A stretch of DNA of 64,000 bases from Alitta virens. Taxonomy: Eukaryota; Annelida; Polychaeta; Phyllodocida; Nereididae. Position numbers and translations under genes: made by a program. Of the stretch, positions 47,901-61,900 are shown in pieces (the first letter of the stretch is position 1; the number at the start of each line of letters is the position of its first letter). The notes under the pieces are model-generated. The model did no database searches. It was not told where the DNA came from and saw only the letters and a list, made by a program, of their open reading frames with translations. The stretch lies in NCBI GenBank assembly GCA_932294295.1, contig OW028585.1:30240720-30304719 (forward strand). Reading direction: 5' to 3'.

Positions 47901-50900
47901 ATGGACATCTTGGACTCTAATTAGCATTGCGTAACAGGCTACGTAGGCCAAGTGGCAATTGTTTCGGTTCATCGCACACACTATATAAACGCTCAAGAAA
48001 TAATATTTTTCCAAATTGTGTAAAACATAGCCGAGATATGTCAGTGTGGCTATCACAAGGCACCACTAGGCCATATAGAGTGTTACTGTATAAAATATAT
48101 TAGGGTAAGTGCATTAGTGGTAGAGTTCAGCTCTAGAAATGCCAGTGGGTAACAGAGTTCTGCTCTGGAAAAGAAAGTGTAACGCCCGCCCTCCTGCCTG
48201 TCGGACGAACACTTAACAATTTTAATGATGCCTGTGTACTATGTGTGATTCACTGAGGGTTTAGCTGCAGCGCAGCCTATGTTTTGCATTATTTTTAGGT
48301 AATGACATTACTTGAATATTTTTAGGACCCTGGATGACTTTATCACAGTTGTTGAAAACGTCAATGCCATCGGGTACCAGACCAACATTGCGGATGCCAT
48401 CCGTGTTGCACGTCGAGATATCGAGGGTAGTGCCACCGATTCTCCCCAGGTAAAATCAAAAGGCCATAACTCAGAACAATTTATTCGAAATATCACGTAT
48501 TAAAATATGTACATTTAGGAGTGCCCTCTAAGGCAGAAATTCTGCCATTATCTAGGGCCACACCCGAGTTAATAAACACAATGAACACAATTTCAAAAAT
48601 TCAAACCATGATAATTTTAAAATGGAATTTTTCCCAAGTAAATGGGCTTGTATGCAAAAATGAAGCAATGAAACTTAGTTCTAATGCTTGAATATTGTTT
48701 CTGGGGTCCTTAGAATTAGTTTTGGTAGGTTGGTTGGTTGGTTGGCTGTCGGCCGAAAACCAACTTTTGGTCAAGTAAATGGAATTTTTCTCAAGTAAAT
48801 GGGCTTATATGCAAAAATGAAGCAATAAAACTTCGCTCTAATGCTTGATTATGGTTTCTGGGATCCTTAGAATTAGTTTTGGTAGGTTAGTTGGTCGGTT
48901 GGCTGTTGGCCGAAAACCAACTTTCGGCCGAATTTTCTCAAATAGATAAGGTTTAATGCATTAATGAACTGAAATGAAATTTACTGTGGCTGCTTTATAA
49001 TTTCTTAACATATGACAAGTTCAAGTAAACGCCAAGTAGCCAGCGCCAAGTAGCTATCTTCAAGGCCACTCAAGTAAATGCCAAGTAGCCAGCGCCAGGT
49101 AGTTGACTTCACAGATCTAGTTATTGAAGCCGTGTATCTGGTCTCAAACTGATGACCTGATTGACTGGCGATCTCTAACAAGTGACCTCAGATATATCAG
49201 CTGTCAAGATGCATCTCATCTCATCTCATCTTACATTGTCTTACCTGGATTTCTTGTAACATTGCAGATAATATTGCTCACTGATGGCCAGTCCACTGCT
49301 GAAAAGAACGCGGAAGTTTATGAAGCTGAGATAACTCGTAGTTTGTTCATCGGGATCACGGCAATTGGTTAGTCATGTTGTTATATATATGCTTTAAAAA
49401 TGTATTACACTGGCTCTGTTCTTCGTGTCATTTCACAAGTGACAGGAAATATACCCACAAAGTAATAATACAGGGCGGGGGCCTAGCTCAGAGGTAGCGC
49501 TCTGGGTTTACAACTGTTTGGTCCCGGGTTCGACTCCCGGTCGAGCCCAAGTTGGATGGCTGTTTCATCCTTCATCTCATTGCCATGATCTTTGCCTGTC
49601 CTAATTAGCCCAACACGTGCAGAAATACAGGACGTAAAGCCCTGATCACACACACACACAAAGTAATAATACCCAATTGAAGTTATTGAACCAATGTCAG
49701 CCTGGTTAGGCTTGGTGTTTCACAGTATGACAAGCCCGCATTCACGGTTTCATATCAAAACAATGAAAGGTTTCTTCACATAAATACACTAATGAAAGTC
49801 AAATAATTAATCTTATAGATTTATAAGGGAATCACATAATGAAATTTTTTTTTAACGCCAATGGTCAGTGTTTTACATAAATATTAAGCATGCAGAAACA
49901 TGACTTAAAAATAACAACAATCACCGATTGTTATGATTATATTATGTAATACAGCAAATTATGTTTGTATCACCCAAAACATGGCTTATAAAAATGTGTG
50001 AGTGTCCCCTCTTTCTATTTCTACTCGTTGATATCGTTTTATCTTTGCTTATTGTCCGCAATAAATGCCAAACCATTGTAGCATTACATTTGTAACATTA
50101 AGTTTTCTATTGTTTATTGCTGGACTGTAATATGTTAAAACCTTATCTACTGATTATTTACAGACTGATTATGTAACATTAACTTATCAACCAGGTATTG
50201 ATAATGGCTGAATTGTAATTATGTAACAATACATTATTTATTGATTATTGCTGTTGGACTGTAATTATGTAACATTCAATTTTCTATTGGTTATTGTTGG
50301 ACTGTAATTATGCAACGTCAATATTTCTATTTTTTCTAGCATTTAATTATGTAACATGATCTTATCTATTGATTATTGCTGGCCAGTAACCATTAATTTA
50401 GTTAGTCTATTGATTATTGCGGATTTTAATTTAATTATATCTTTTTTTTGTCCTGTTTTCAGGTGTGACATATGATGTCGAGCGCACGAATCTTGTTAAA
50501 TTGACTGGCTCAGACAACCGTGTTTTTATCACGAGCAATTTCCAAACTCTTCAAAATGAAATTGTCGACGTGGCACGAGTTGCTTGTGGACAAGGGGGCA
50601 GTGCCATCGGACCCACTGCAGGTTGGTTAAATATCCATTTTAGTTAGTTACCCTTATATCCCTCCGCAGTTGGGATATAATGTTGCACTAAAGCTTCTCT
50701 TGCTAAGCAAAGTTGCCATTTAACTTAATTAGCTTGACAGTGAGGGTCCAGGATCTGAAGCTCTAGTACAATCCAGTTAAAGTTATATGATTGAGTCCAA
50801 AGTAAAATTGAATGGTTTATTTAATTTAATATAGTTGTTTGTTCCCCACAAAATCCAAGAATTACATGTTGAAAAGTCTCACGTGGAACCAGCCTTCACT

Positions 50901-52870
50901 CAAGAAGAAATTAGCACAACTCTCTGCAGCAGTCCCTCTGACTTCCTCTGGAAGGTTAAATACCTGACCTAAAGTGGCCAGGCTGGCCTGCTGTAGGAGC
51001 AGCTGTATATAGGCATGCTTAAAAGTGCTTATGGGAATTTTCTAGAATTGTTATACTTTGCAATAATTTTTATGGATGGTTAAGGGAGCATTAGTGAATG
51101 AGTGAGTATCTTTTGGGGGAGCATGTATGATAGCCTTATGACAATAACCAACAAAATTGTCAGTTAACTCCTCATATTCGGGATATAACTTACATATATT
51201 AACTGATCTAATTGTGATTCTAATACATTGCAGCTCCAAGGTGCGAAGGCGAACCAGATATTGTGTTTGTCTTGGACGCCTCTGGAAGTATCACTGAAAT
51301 CAATGGGTCCAACTGGTACAGCGCCTTGCAGTTGATCAGCGAGTCCATTCAGCATATTGCTGCCAAGAACCCGAGGAGTCAATTCGGACTGGTCATCTTC
51401 AGCACCCAGGCTCGTATCGAGTACCGACTCACCAACGACGTCAATAAGATGTTGGAAAACTTGAGACAAGGCAATATCAGATATGATCGTGAGTGGTTTT
51501 AACCCTATTTACATGTGCGAAAAGAGTCTATTTTGAAAAAGAGGCTAATCGTTTCAATGAAGGGACTTCAAATAAGTGACAAAGAGAAGTAGCGATGGCA
51601 ACCATGCTTTATTAATCGCACACAATTACTTAATAGCTTGACTGTCTGTCAATATCGCATTTTCTAAGACTTTATCGAATAGTTTGAAGTTGCCTTAATA
51701 AATCAAGACACACTAAATTTGCATCAGCTATGATGTCTATCAGACGTTAGTTACTTGGCGGTCCCTTGTATTCAGTGTCTGTGCTGAGGCAAGTAAAAGA
51801 TTCCATCCATGGCGTAAATGTGTGACATGGATGGACTCCCACTCCCTCTCACCTCATCAATTAATGCTTGTTAGCGTCAAATAATAAATTGAAAGAAAAT
51901 CCAGACCATAACATTGGAAACACAATGGAAATGGCATCATCACCCATTTGTGACGTAAATACTAGGTTTGTCATATTGAATTTTTGATGGCATTGTATAT
52001 TATTTATTGTACCTTAAAGTTAAATTGCTGTGCACAAATGAGCATGAAATGGTAAAAAATATCATGAGACAAGAAGGTAGTATTGGTTTATATAATTATT
52101 TGCCTATGCTAAATCTAGAGACATAGGAAGTTTAAGTAATTTTTTAATCAATTGAATGAATTAAATGCTTTTACAGAGGAAAGGACAAACCTTGCTCATG
52201 CTCTTCAACTGACAGCAGACGTCATGAGGGGGGGTCGAGCCACTTCTGACAAGATCGCAGTTATCATAACGGATGGAAAGCCTAATGAACAAGTAGGCCA
52301 GGAAGAATCCAGAGCAAATGTGCTTAAGGGAGAGCTGGGAGTCAGTATAGTTCCTGTTGGTAAGTATTGTGCCACCATATTTATGCAAAGTTTTGCTGCT
52401 GTTGTTGATACAATTGCAGGCGTCAACCAGTGATTTACCATTGCGCAATGAATAATAATATGAAGGACATTGAAGGTGTACACTCCATAGCTGGGTGGTC
52501 TAGTGGTAAGATGCTAGCCTACTCCTCTGAAGGACCCAGGTTCAATCCTGGGCCTGAGCACCCTACATGAGCAACATCCCAGCTGTATGTGTATCAGATG
52601 AGACGTTAAATTGGCGGTCCCTTGTATTCAGTGTCTGTGCTAAGGCAAGTAAAAGATTCCATCCATGGCGTAAATGTGTGACATGGATGGACTCCCACTC
52701 CCTCTCACCTCATCAATTAATGCTTGTTAGCATCAAGTACTTGCCTTAGAGAGCTGTGCTTTCCATGTCTATCTATCTATCTATCTATCTCTCTATCCAT
52801 CTATCTCTGTATCTCTGTATCTCTGTATCTATCTAACTATCTCTCTATCTTTCTATCCATCTATCTTTCC

Positions 52871-52906
<36 letters not shown>

Positions 52907-55900
52907 CCCAGGACTGCTCTGCTGCCCAAGTGGACCAGGGATGTGATTTTTCCGTTTTTACCGGGAATCCGTTTTTGTTTTTGGCATGTGAAATTGACCC
53001 TCGTGATTCGGGCAAATTCAATTATATATTTGGGGGGATTGGGGTTAGGAGTTTTTAGCCTTATTATACCATGCAAGTATCATGACTTCAGGGTGAGTGT
53101 AGTGTGAGTGAAGGTTGCAGACACAAGAAGTCTTGCCTTGTAATGCCTAGAAGTTGCCCCTCAGATAGCTTGAAATGTCATTATTTTGGTTATTTGTTAA
53201 GAAAATTTCCTGGGCATGCCTTCGGTACTCGCACCTACTGATCCTGAAATTTTCAGGTTTTTTTTATCAACGATCAATTACATCACTTTGGACAACTGAC
53301 CTATTTTGCATATGAAAAAGCGAGTGTCCTCTTTAAACTGGTGTATGACTCCTTTAAAGTCCTCGACCATTTCTAGCTTTCTTCTTGGTAATCGAACGTT
53401 CCCCAGTCCAAATACACCATTTTCACAAGGCGCCCATGTTGGTATTTTGCCTCATTAACCTCTCTTTGTACTCAGATATAAGTGTTGTGACGTCATCAGC
53501 AGACAATGACCATGGTGAAGTCACAGAGTGCAAGAACAATGGTCAAACAATGACGTCATAATATATGACACAACAAAAATGAGGTCAATGAGGCCAAATT
53601 GCCAACATGGCAGCTGCGTGAAAAGGGTGTATGGACACGGAGGAGATGCAACGGAGATTTTTTTTCGCGTCGCCCTAACTCTATATATATATATATATAT
53701 ATGTACTCTGTGACTTCATATGAACTTATAGCTTGAAGAATTTTGCTTGAAATATTCCTTATCATTTGGACAGGTATCACGGAAGCCCCTGACTTTGACC
53801 TCTTGAGAAGAATTGGAACTACAAATGTCGTAAGGGCACCAAACTTCGAGGTATTGAGAAGCCAAATTGACAATTTGATCCATGTAGTTTGCAATGGCGG
53901 AAGTAGCAACAACAACAACAACAACAATAACAATAACAATGGCAATGGACAAAACACCGTCTTCCCAATTCTGAATCCAGGTATTTGATGTATTTAGTTG
54001 CCCAAAACTTAGAGCTCCAATGTCTTTCAAAATTGCTATTTTCTAAAACTTCATCAAATGATGGAAAATCACCTTATTTGATCAAGAAACACTAAATATG
54101 TGTAAGCTATCAGGCAGTAATTACTAAAAATGAAACATACATTGCGAGAAAATCAAGACCAAAACATTGGAAATACAATGGAAATGGCATCATCACCCAT
54201 TGTTGAGTATTGTGATGTCATCACTTGGTTTTTTAAATATTGGATTTTTGATGGCATGAAAAATTAAATACTAGGTGAAGTTTATTTATTAAGGAACTTT
54301 AGCAAAATTAGTTGAATTAATTTAAGATGACTTCATCAAACTATATTTTGATCACCTACTTGTGATGCAGATAGCCGTTGTGAGATTCCTCTGTAATTTG
54401 GATTTAATTCATAATCTTTCTTTTTTCAGGACCTCAGTGCCCCAATAGTTACGTCGTTATTGCACTTGATGTCTCAAGCCGATTGAACCAGGCCGGCCTT
54501 CCTTACAACGGAATCGACAGCATGATTACACTTGTATATCAGCTGATTGAAGACATTACTGCCCGTTACCGCAGCACGCAGTATGCTCTGATTACCTTCG
54601 ACAAAACTGCCAAGATTGTCCGTGACTTCCCCGAGTATAGGTGGGATGTGAAATAATTACAGTACAGTGAAACTTGGGTTAAGAGGTCTCCCAAAGGGGG
54701 AATTGATAAATTAAGACATTTTAATACAGGGGTCTTACAAAATGACTACGTGTTGCAAAAAATCTTCTAAGCTGCGCTCAAATAGCATATATTTAAAATT
54801 TGGTTGGACTGTTAAGTTGGATTATTTTAGTTGGACGGTAAAGCGCATCTGAAGATTGAACTTTTCACCAGCTGGCACTATACAAATTTTTACATTTACA
54901 CTTTCATTTGCTAAACACACATTACATAGTCATGTGCATGGTGGCAAGCCAGTTACTTATTTGTGGTTGTATTTTGTGAACTTTCAGAGGTTTAGCTGAA
55001 TATAAATCATACCTCAACATTCTTGAACCAGTAAAGAGCATCGAATCAAACATTGCTGCAGCGCTGCGAGCCACAAAGACCATTGTGAATCAGCCCGGCA
55101 TTCAATATTCTCAGGTAAAGTAAGAAATAAGTTCAGATGGTGAGTGAGTGGATTAGGGCTTTTCGTCCTGTATTTCGGTACCTGTTGGGCTAATTAGGAC
55201 AGGCAGAGACCATGGCAATGAGATGATGTATGAAACAGCCACCCAACTTAAGCTCGACCGGGTATCGAACCTGGGACCCAGTGGTTGGAAGCCCAACGTG
55301 CTACCAATGAGCTAGGCCCCCATCTCTACTAAAGGTTTGATCTCTGGCCAAGGCACTTTTCATGAGCTTCATCCCAGCAGCTTGATGTCGATCGCATGAG
55401 ACTTTAAATTGGATGTGCCTTTTACTCGGTGTCTATGCTGAGACAAGTAAAAGTCCCCACCTTTGGGCTAATTGTGTAACGTGATATGAACTCCCAGCCT
55501 TATCATCTCATCGTTACATGTGCCTCTGGCAGCAGGTCATGTAAGCTGACTAAGCTTTCAGACCCAGTAGCATTGAGACATTGAATATTGAACTTGTATG
55601 TTTGATTATATAAAGCGTTCAAAAAAGTTTATTTATTAACTATTAATCCATCTCCTGATATAAAAACCTGAAAATGTCCAGTCCTTTTCTTTTATAAAAT
55701 GCAGGCGAGCAAAAAAGTGCTCGCCTAATTCTCTCAGAGCAGTCTTAGGCGAGCACTTTTTAAAATGACAGAACGGTTTTACGCATTGTCGGACGTGCTA
55801 CCACGAGCGCACTAGTTGACTTGTAGGCGAGCAGTTTTTTGCTCGCCTTATCCTGAATTGAGGCGCGTTATGGCGCGGGCGCGCAATTGCTCACCTTAAA

Positions 55901-58900
55901 CGACAAGGACTGAATGTCAGGAGGAAGCTATGCATGATATTCAAAATACAATGAAATTAAGCTGGCTAAATTTGTGACATGTGTGAAATTATTGTTTTTG
56001 AAAACACTGCAATGAAGATTTTCAGTTTTGTCTTAATTTCATCTAATTAATCTCTTGTAACAAATGATGAATGCATTTGAGGCTTCGAATGGATATATGA
56101 CTAGTTCATACATGTGCATCTCTATATTCTACATGTATTTTCAGGTCTATGTTTTCACTGATGGAGAGGCTACATTTGATTCTGGAATCCAAAACACCAT
56201 CGCTGAGGGATTGCGTTTGATTAATACTAAAGTTATGGCTGTTGGTAAGCTGAATAATTTCCCACATATGACACCAAATTTATTCTGATACAATTTTAAT
56301 GCTTATTCAACTAGAATTAAAATCTGGAGTGAAAAAAGGGTTACACCTTGCCTGAAAAGTCTAAAAGGCCTAGCTAAGTCAAGTTTTGCACAACTAGAAG
56401 AACTCACAGAACATTTTCAATTTAAATCGCATATTTTTTCTTTATAAATCTTTGCAAAAGTTGAAACTTTTCTTGGCTCGATTTAAATCGGGTAGTCTCT
56501 TTAAACTCAACTTTTTACAATGTTTACTTAATCCTGTAGGGTAGATTTGCACCACTTTATTTTAAAATAAAGAGTCAGAATCAATTCAAATGTTAAGTCG
56601 AATCATACTCCAATTACCTTTATTGCTTCAGATTTAATTTCAATCACGTTTATTTGTATTATTATATTGCATTTTTTTAGCATTGACGCCTCAAGCCAAG
56701 ATGAATGTCCTGGCATCCATGACAGGATCGAGTGAATTGGTCTTCGATGCCCGAAATTATCAATTTAGGAATCGCACAGCTCTCACCGAGCAAGTCACTC
56801 CTGATTGCAGCAATGCCATTATATCTCTTCAAGGTAAGGATGGATAAAAAGTGCTGTATACCTTTTGAGATAACTCCACTGTAGTAGGATCAATAGCACA
56901 TGTCTTTTTGTTTTTCGGTAGTAATTCCAGAAAAACTTCGTAGTTGTAGCAGCACAAACTGCACAGAAATGTTACTAATAAAACAACCCCCAAGTTTGTA
57001 AACTAACTTCAAGTTTCCTATCGTCCCAAAGATATTTTTGTAGAAGCTGCTTTTTTATCATTATGGTCAATTTTCATGGTCACGGAGATGCAGCAGAATG
57101 CAAACTTTTAAGTTAATTGTATTACCGAAGTGTATTTATCAGCTAGAAAGTTGGGGTTTGGCTCATATTTAACATTTCCGTCCATTTTGTGCCGTTCCAT
57201 ACCATTTAAAAAACAAAAAAAAAAAAAAAAATAACTAAATTAACTATTTCCACCTCCACCTAACCCAACATATACAGGTTATTTGTAAATTTACATACGT
57301 ATCAGAAGATGTATATTAAATTGAAAATATCTTATGCCCGCACATTCATAATTCAGCCATCCTATATTGCTCATCATTATATATCATAAAATGTATTCTC
57401 TCTTCTTCTCTATCTCTTACTTTGTAAGCCTTGAGAATTAGTTTATTATTATTATGTTTTTACACTATGTACTGATTAAATTATAAATCCATTGACTGAT
57501 ACACAGAACCACAAGGGGGCGTGATGATAGCGTTGTTACCACAACTTAGTCACTGCCTCCTTGACCATATAGTATATGATAATTTATATATAGTTGTACC
57601 AGTATATGTTATAAATTTTGAATCCCATTAACTGTTCTTGTAGACAGATTTATTTATGTAAATTTATGGTCAAAATAAAATATTCTTGAGTCTTGAGTCT
57701 TATGTAAAAATATGACCGAAAAACCGGTGGACATTTATTTTGATACTTTCTTTCTTTTATAGAACATGTCCAAATTGAACGCTTAAGATCATCATATTCC
57801 GTTAACGATGTATTGACCCCAACCTTGTTATGTATGATGACATATAATTTGAATTATATGAAAGTTGCACCATATAAAACTAATCAATTTAAATGTTTGT
57901 TTATATTCCAGTTGAGTCTGTCGTGTGCTCCAGCGATGTGGTGTTCATTGTTGATTCTTCAGACGATGCAGACTCATTCAATCCAATAAACTGGCGGAAA
58001 CTAAAGGACTTCATGGTCGCCGTGGTTGAGGAATATGCCAGGACCAACGGCATCAGAGTTCGATTTGGAATCATCGACTTCAAGTAAGTTTATGATACAG
58101 CTGGTTTTTTCACTTCGGGTTTGCAAATCTGCTGTTAGAAACTTTGCAGTAGTTCCTGAATTCCTGAATTCCTGAATTTTATACAAACTCACTACTGCTG
58201 ATGAAAACTGTGCTTGTAAGTAACAACACAAAAGACGAAATGGATCGCCGTGAATAGATCCAAAATAAGCACTATCCAACAAAACATCGAGTATCGGTCG
58301 CGAACATGGAACATTATCAGTGCCAAGATCATTGCCGCTGAAGCGCGACTGAAGACTGATCTCTCAGTACAATCTGAGCATCAAAATGCTGCAATTATAG
58401 ACATTATAGATTTGATGGTGGACAGTAGAGATGATGCTATTGATTTATATTTATTTAAACTATCTTTGTTCATATTAAACTTACCATAATATTTTATTTA
58501 AATTCTTATTTACATGTTCCAATACTATTCAAACCTGTGTATATATATATTAAGTCCACTGATATCTTCAATATAATGTCTTTATAGAAATATTCTCTCG
58601 CATTTAAATTCAGCCATTCCGTATTTTGCATAAGGCCAAGGAGAATCAGAATATATGACAATTAATCAATTTTAAATAATATGACTTGACAGTCATAACG
58701 AGAAACAAACTGACATCATCATCGGAGTCCTTACGAGTTAGCATTGAACACTTAACTGACTTTGGTATGTGATATGAATTAAATGAAAAGTGAAATTGGC
58801 AAATATTCTTTTTCTAGTGAGACAGCTAGCATAGTCCTGCCCTTGACCAGCAACTTGGCGAAGGTCCGTTTTGAAATCGTCAACTTGAAGCACAGAGGTA

Positions 58901-61900
58901 GGGAAATGTTTGCATGTAATGGAGAAGTTTGGGCTCATTTTAAATGTATTTTGAGGTATTTTTAAGTTAGATGTCATCAGAATCTTCTGTGTATAATACA
59001 GATATATGGAATATTTTATATAGGTGCCACAGAGGTTCAGGAATTATTGTATAAGAAATTACTAGGTATCATAGAGGTGTATATAGGAGATGTTGTATGC
59101 AGAAAAATTGATGTAGGTAACTGGGAGGCATTGGGATTATTGTAATCAGGCGCAGTACCATCTGCATGGTAGTAAGTTATGCATATTTGTCAATTTTTGT
59201 TGAAAAGAGGCATGTCTATTGCACAGGCATATTTATGATATATTAGATAATTTCTAATATTTGCAAAGGTTTATGTATTTTTTCATGGGTGGCAGGTGTA
59301 AGCCGACTATAAGCTAGCTTGTCTTTTGTTGCATATTCCTCCTATTCTATTAAGGAGAACCCCTGGTTATCAGGGTATTTTATATTATAGGTAAAAACTA
59401 ACATTCTGGCAAAATGGTCTCTGTGGCATGTCTTAGGGCTATATTAGATTAATTTATTTTATTTGTAAAGGTTTACATATTTTTTTCATCGGTGGCAGGT
59501 GTAAGCCACCTATTAGCTAGCAGTAGACAGAAGTGGCTGGCCTTAGCCAGTTATAGCTACAGCCAGGAATAGGTTGTTTAGAGTCAACCATATTTATATG
59601 ATTAACTGTAGTCAGTTGGCTAAATTCCCCGATTGTAAAAATGCTTGAAACATCAGTATGCCAGTTTTTCTGTGTTTTCCAGGGGGGCCCTTTTTTTCAC
59701 TTGACCATTCAGGCGTATTGTTTTCATTGAATCACAGTTATTTTTCTTTTTGTTTATTTTAGGTGGCAAACCTAACTTTGCCTCTGGACTTGCGGCTGCT
59801 TATGGAATTTTCGACACCATGAAAGTAAAAAAGATTGCCATGTTCATGACTAGCGGAAACACGAAATATAAATTCTTTGAAACTTTCGACGAGGCTGACC
59901 GACTTAATGGCAGAGATATTGATGTCGTACCAATCAGTGCGTATGAAATATTTGTTGAGTTTGTATTGTATTCTTTCAGTTCTACTTGTCTGGAACTAAT
60001 AAGCTGATATATTAATATAGAACCAACGGACAAAGGTAGATGTAGTGATGATATGGCTCGTTACTTCATGTTGCTGTCCGTGGATATCTTAATACACCCT
60101 TTTCGAGCGGCAGCCATGTTGGCAATTTTGCCTCATTGACCTCATTTTGATTACGTCATATATTATGATATCATTAATTCTCCATTGCTTTTGCACTCGG
60201 TGACCTCAACATGGCCATTGTCTATTGATGACGTCACAATACTTGAGCTGAGTGCAAAGAGAGGTCAATGAGGCAAAAATGACAACATGGCTGCCAAAGA
60301 AGAAGCATATCCTTCTTCTTTGATGGATGCTCTGTGAAAAGAGTGTATTTAACAAAAATAAAGCATTATACACTGTTATTGGGTGATAATAAAATTTAAA
60401 TTCATTTATGAACTGGTGAAATTTTGTTTGAATGATTTTTAGAAATGTAATGTGAACAAGCTAAACTTTAATTCAAAATTGGTCATAGAGGTCGTTCAGA
60501 CCTAGAGATATGGTTATATGCTGGGAATGTACGCAAATTAAAGAGTTAAAAAAGACGAATATATTTGTGGCACAACATTCCTTTGCTAAATTTGAGCAGG
60601 AAGTTGCAGTTTTTTAGTTGTGAATAAGATGACCTTATTATTTCCAGGAATTACCTCTAAGCCCAAATCTGACTTCCTGGCTCAATTGGCTGGAGATGAC
60701 CTGCGCCGAGTCGTTTCGGTCCCTGACCATGATCGTCTCATCAGTGACGTCCAGAGAATCATCAGCGTTGGCTGTGGAAATTATGTGAGTCAGAATTAAC
60801 ACAAGTATCGAATATTTCTAAATCTAAAGATCTGAACGAATTTACAAAAGATTGAATAATACAAAATGTATTATACTGTAACTGCCCAAAACGTAATGCT
60901 TAAATATAATGTAGATTGTATGTGGTCAGCTGGAATCAAGGTCACACGAATATAGTATCAATGATAAATCCATAGATTTCACTATTCTGAGAAGATAGTA
61001 AGCATAACTAGTATTAAGACTTCCCATCTGCATATATATATATAGTTCTATAATCATTTTCATTTGGTGAAGTCCGTTGATTAGCTGTATGATGTCCATA
61101 GTTCTGAGATGTAGCTCCTTTTAAATGATCATCCATCGTGGGTATTGAACTCAGAACATGCCTACTATCCAAGTACCCAGCCTAACCAGCGCCTTCGTTG
61201 GGAGGGTCTTTTTCATGAAAATTGTGGACTTTCCATATCTTTAAAAAAAATTGCATTCCCTGAAGTGGACCGATATATGGACCTTAAACAAGTTGGGTTG
61301 GTCGTACGACCCCCTAGACCACCCCTATAAAACGGGCCTGACTTTAACTTAAAGTTATTTTTTATTGCAGTACAAAGATGAAAATACTGTCATGGAGGGT
61401 CAACGACCCGTAATCAATGAAGGAAGACAACGTGAGGGTGCAGTCACTACCGAGGCTAGTACCACAACAACAACTACTACTACCACGACCACGACCACGA
61501 CTCCACCTGTAACTAAAAAAGCATCCACATCTCGTGTGGTTTATGGCACCACACGCCCACCACCCAAGTCTCTCGGTATGTGGTTTCATCCAGGCATGCA
61601 CAGCAAACCTAGCCTAAGTCATATTCAAATGAACCATCTCATTTAATTTGAGTACGGCAAAGATTCCGCGCCGGTTCTTGGGAAACGCAATCAAGGCAGC
61701 AGTGTTGGGCCCCGCGCTAGGGTGATATTTGGCTCAAATTTGAAGAGTCCCAGTTTGTAAGACCGGGGGATATATGACACAGTAGGCGTGTTGGGCCCTT
61801 CAAGAGCTAAGAACAGCCAGGGAAAGATTCAACTCGTGAAATGGCTTAATAATAGAATAAATAAGTAATTGAATAGTGTCAACAAATGACAAATCAATAG

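Noticed and set aside
51164..51469. 101-codon minus-strand frame
   Set aside because: Antisense shadow of VWA domain 5 exon 17.
52489..52560. Possible genuine tRNA gene
   Set aside because: A and B boxes are good, but the sequence continues into a SINE-B body and the cloverleaf stems are poor; the same holds for all SINE-A heads.
53556..54030. Minus-strand frames with poly-Leu or poly-Val
   Set aside because: Antisense of the Asn-repeat exon of the VWA gene.
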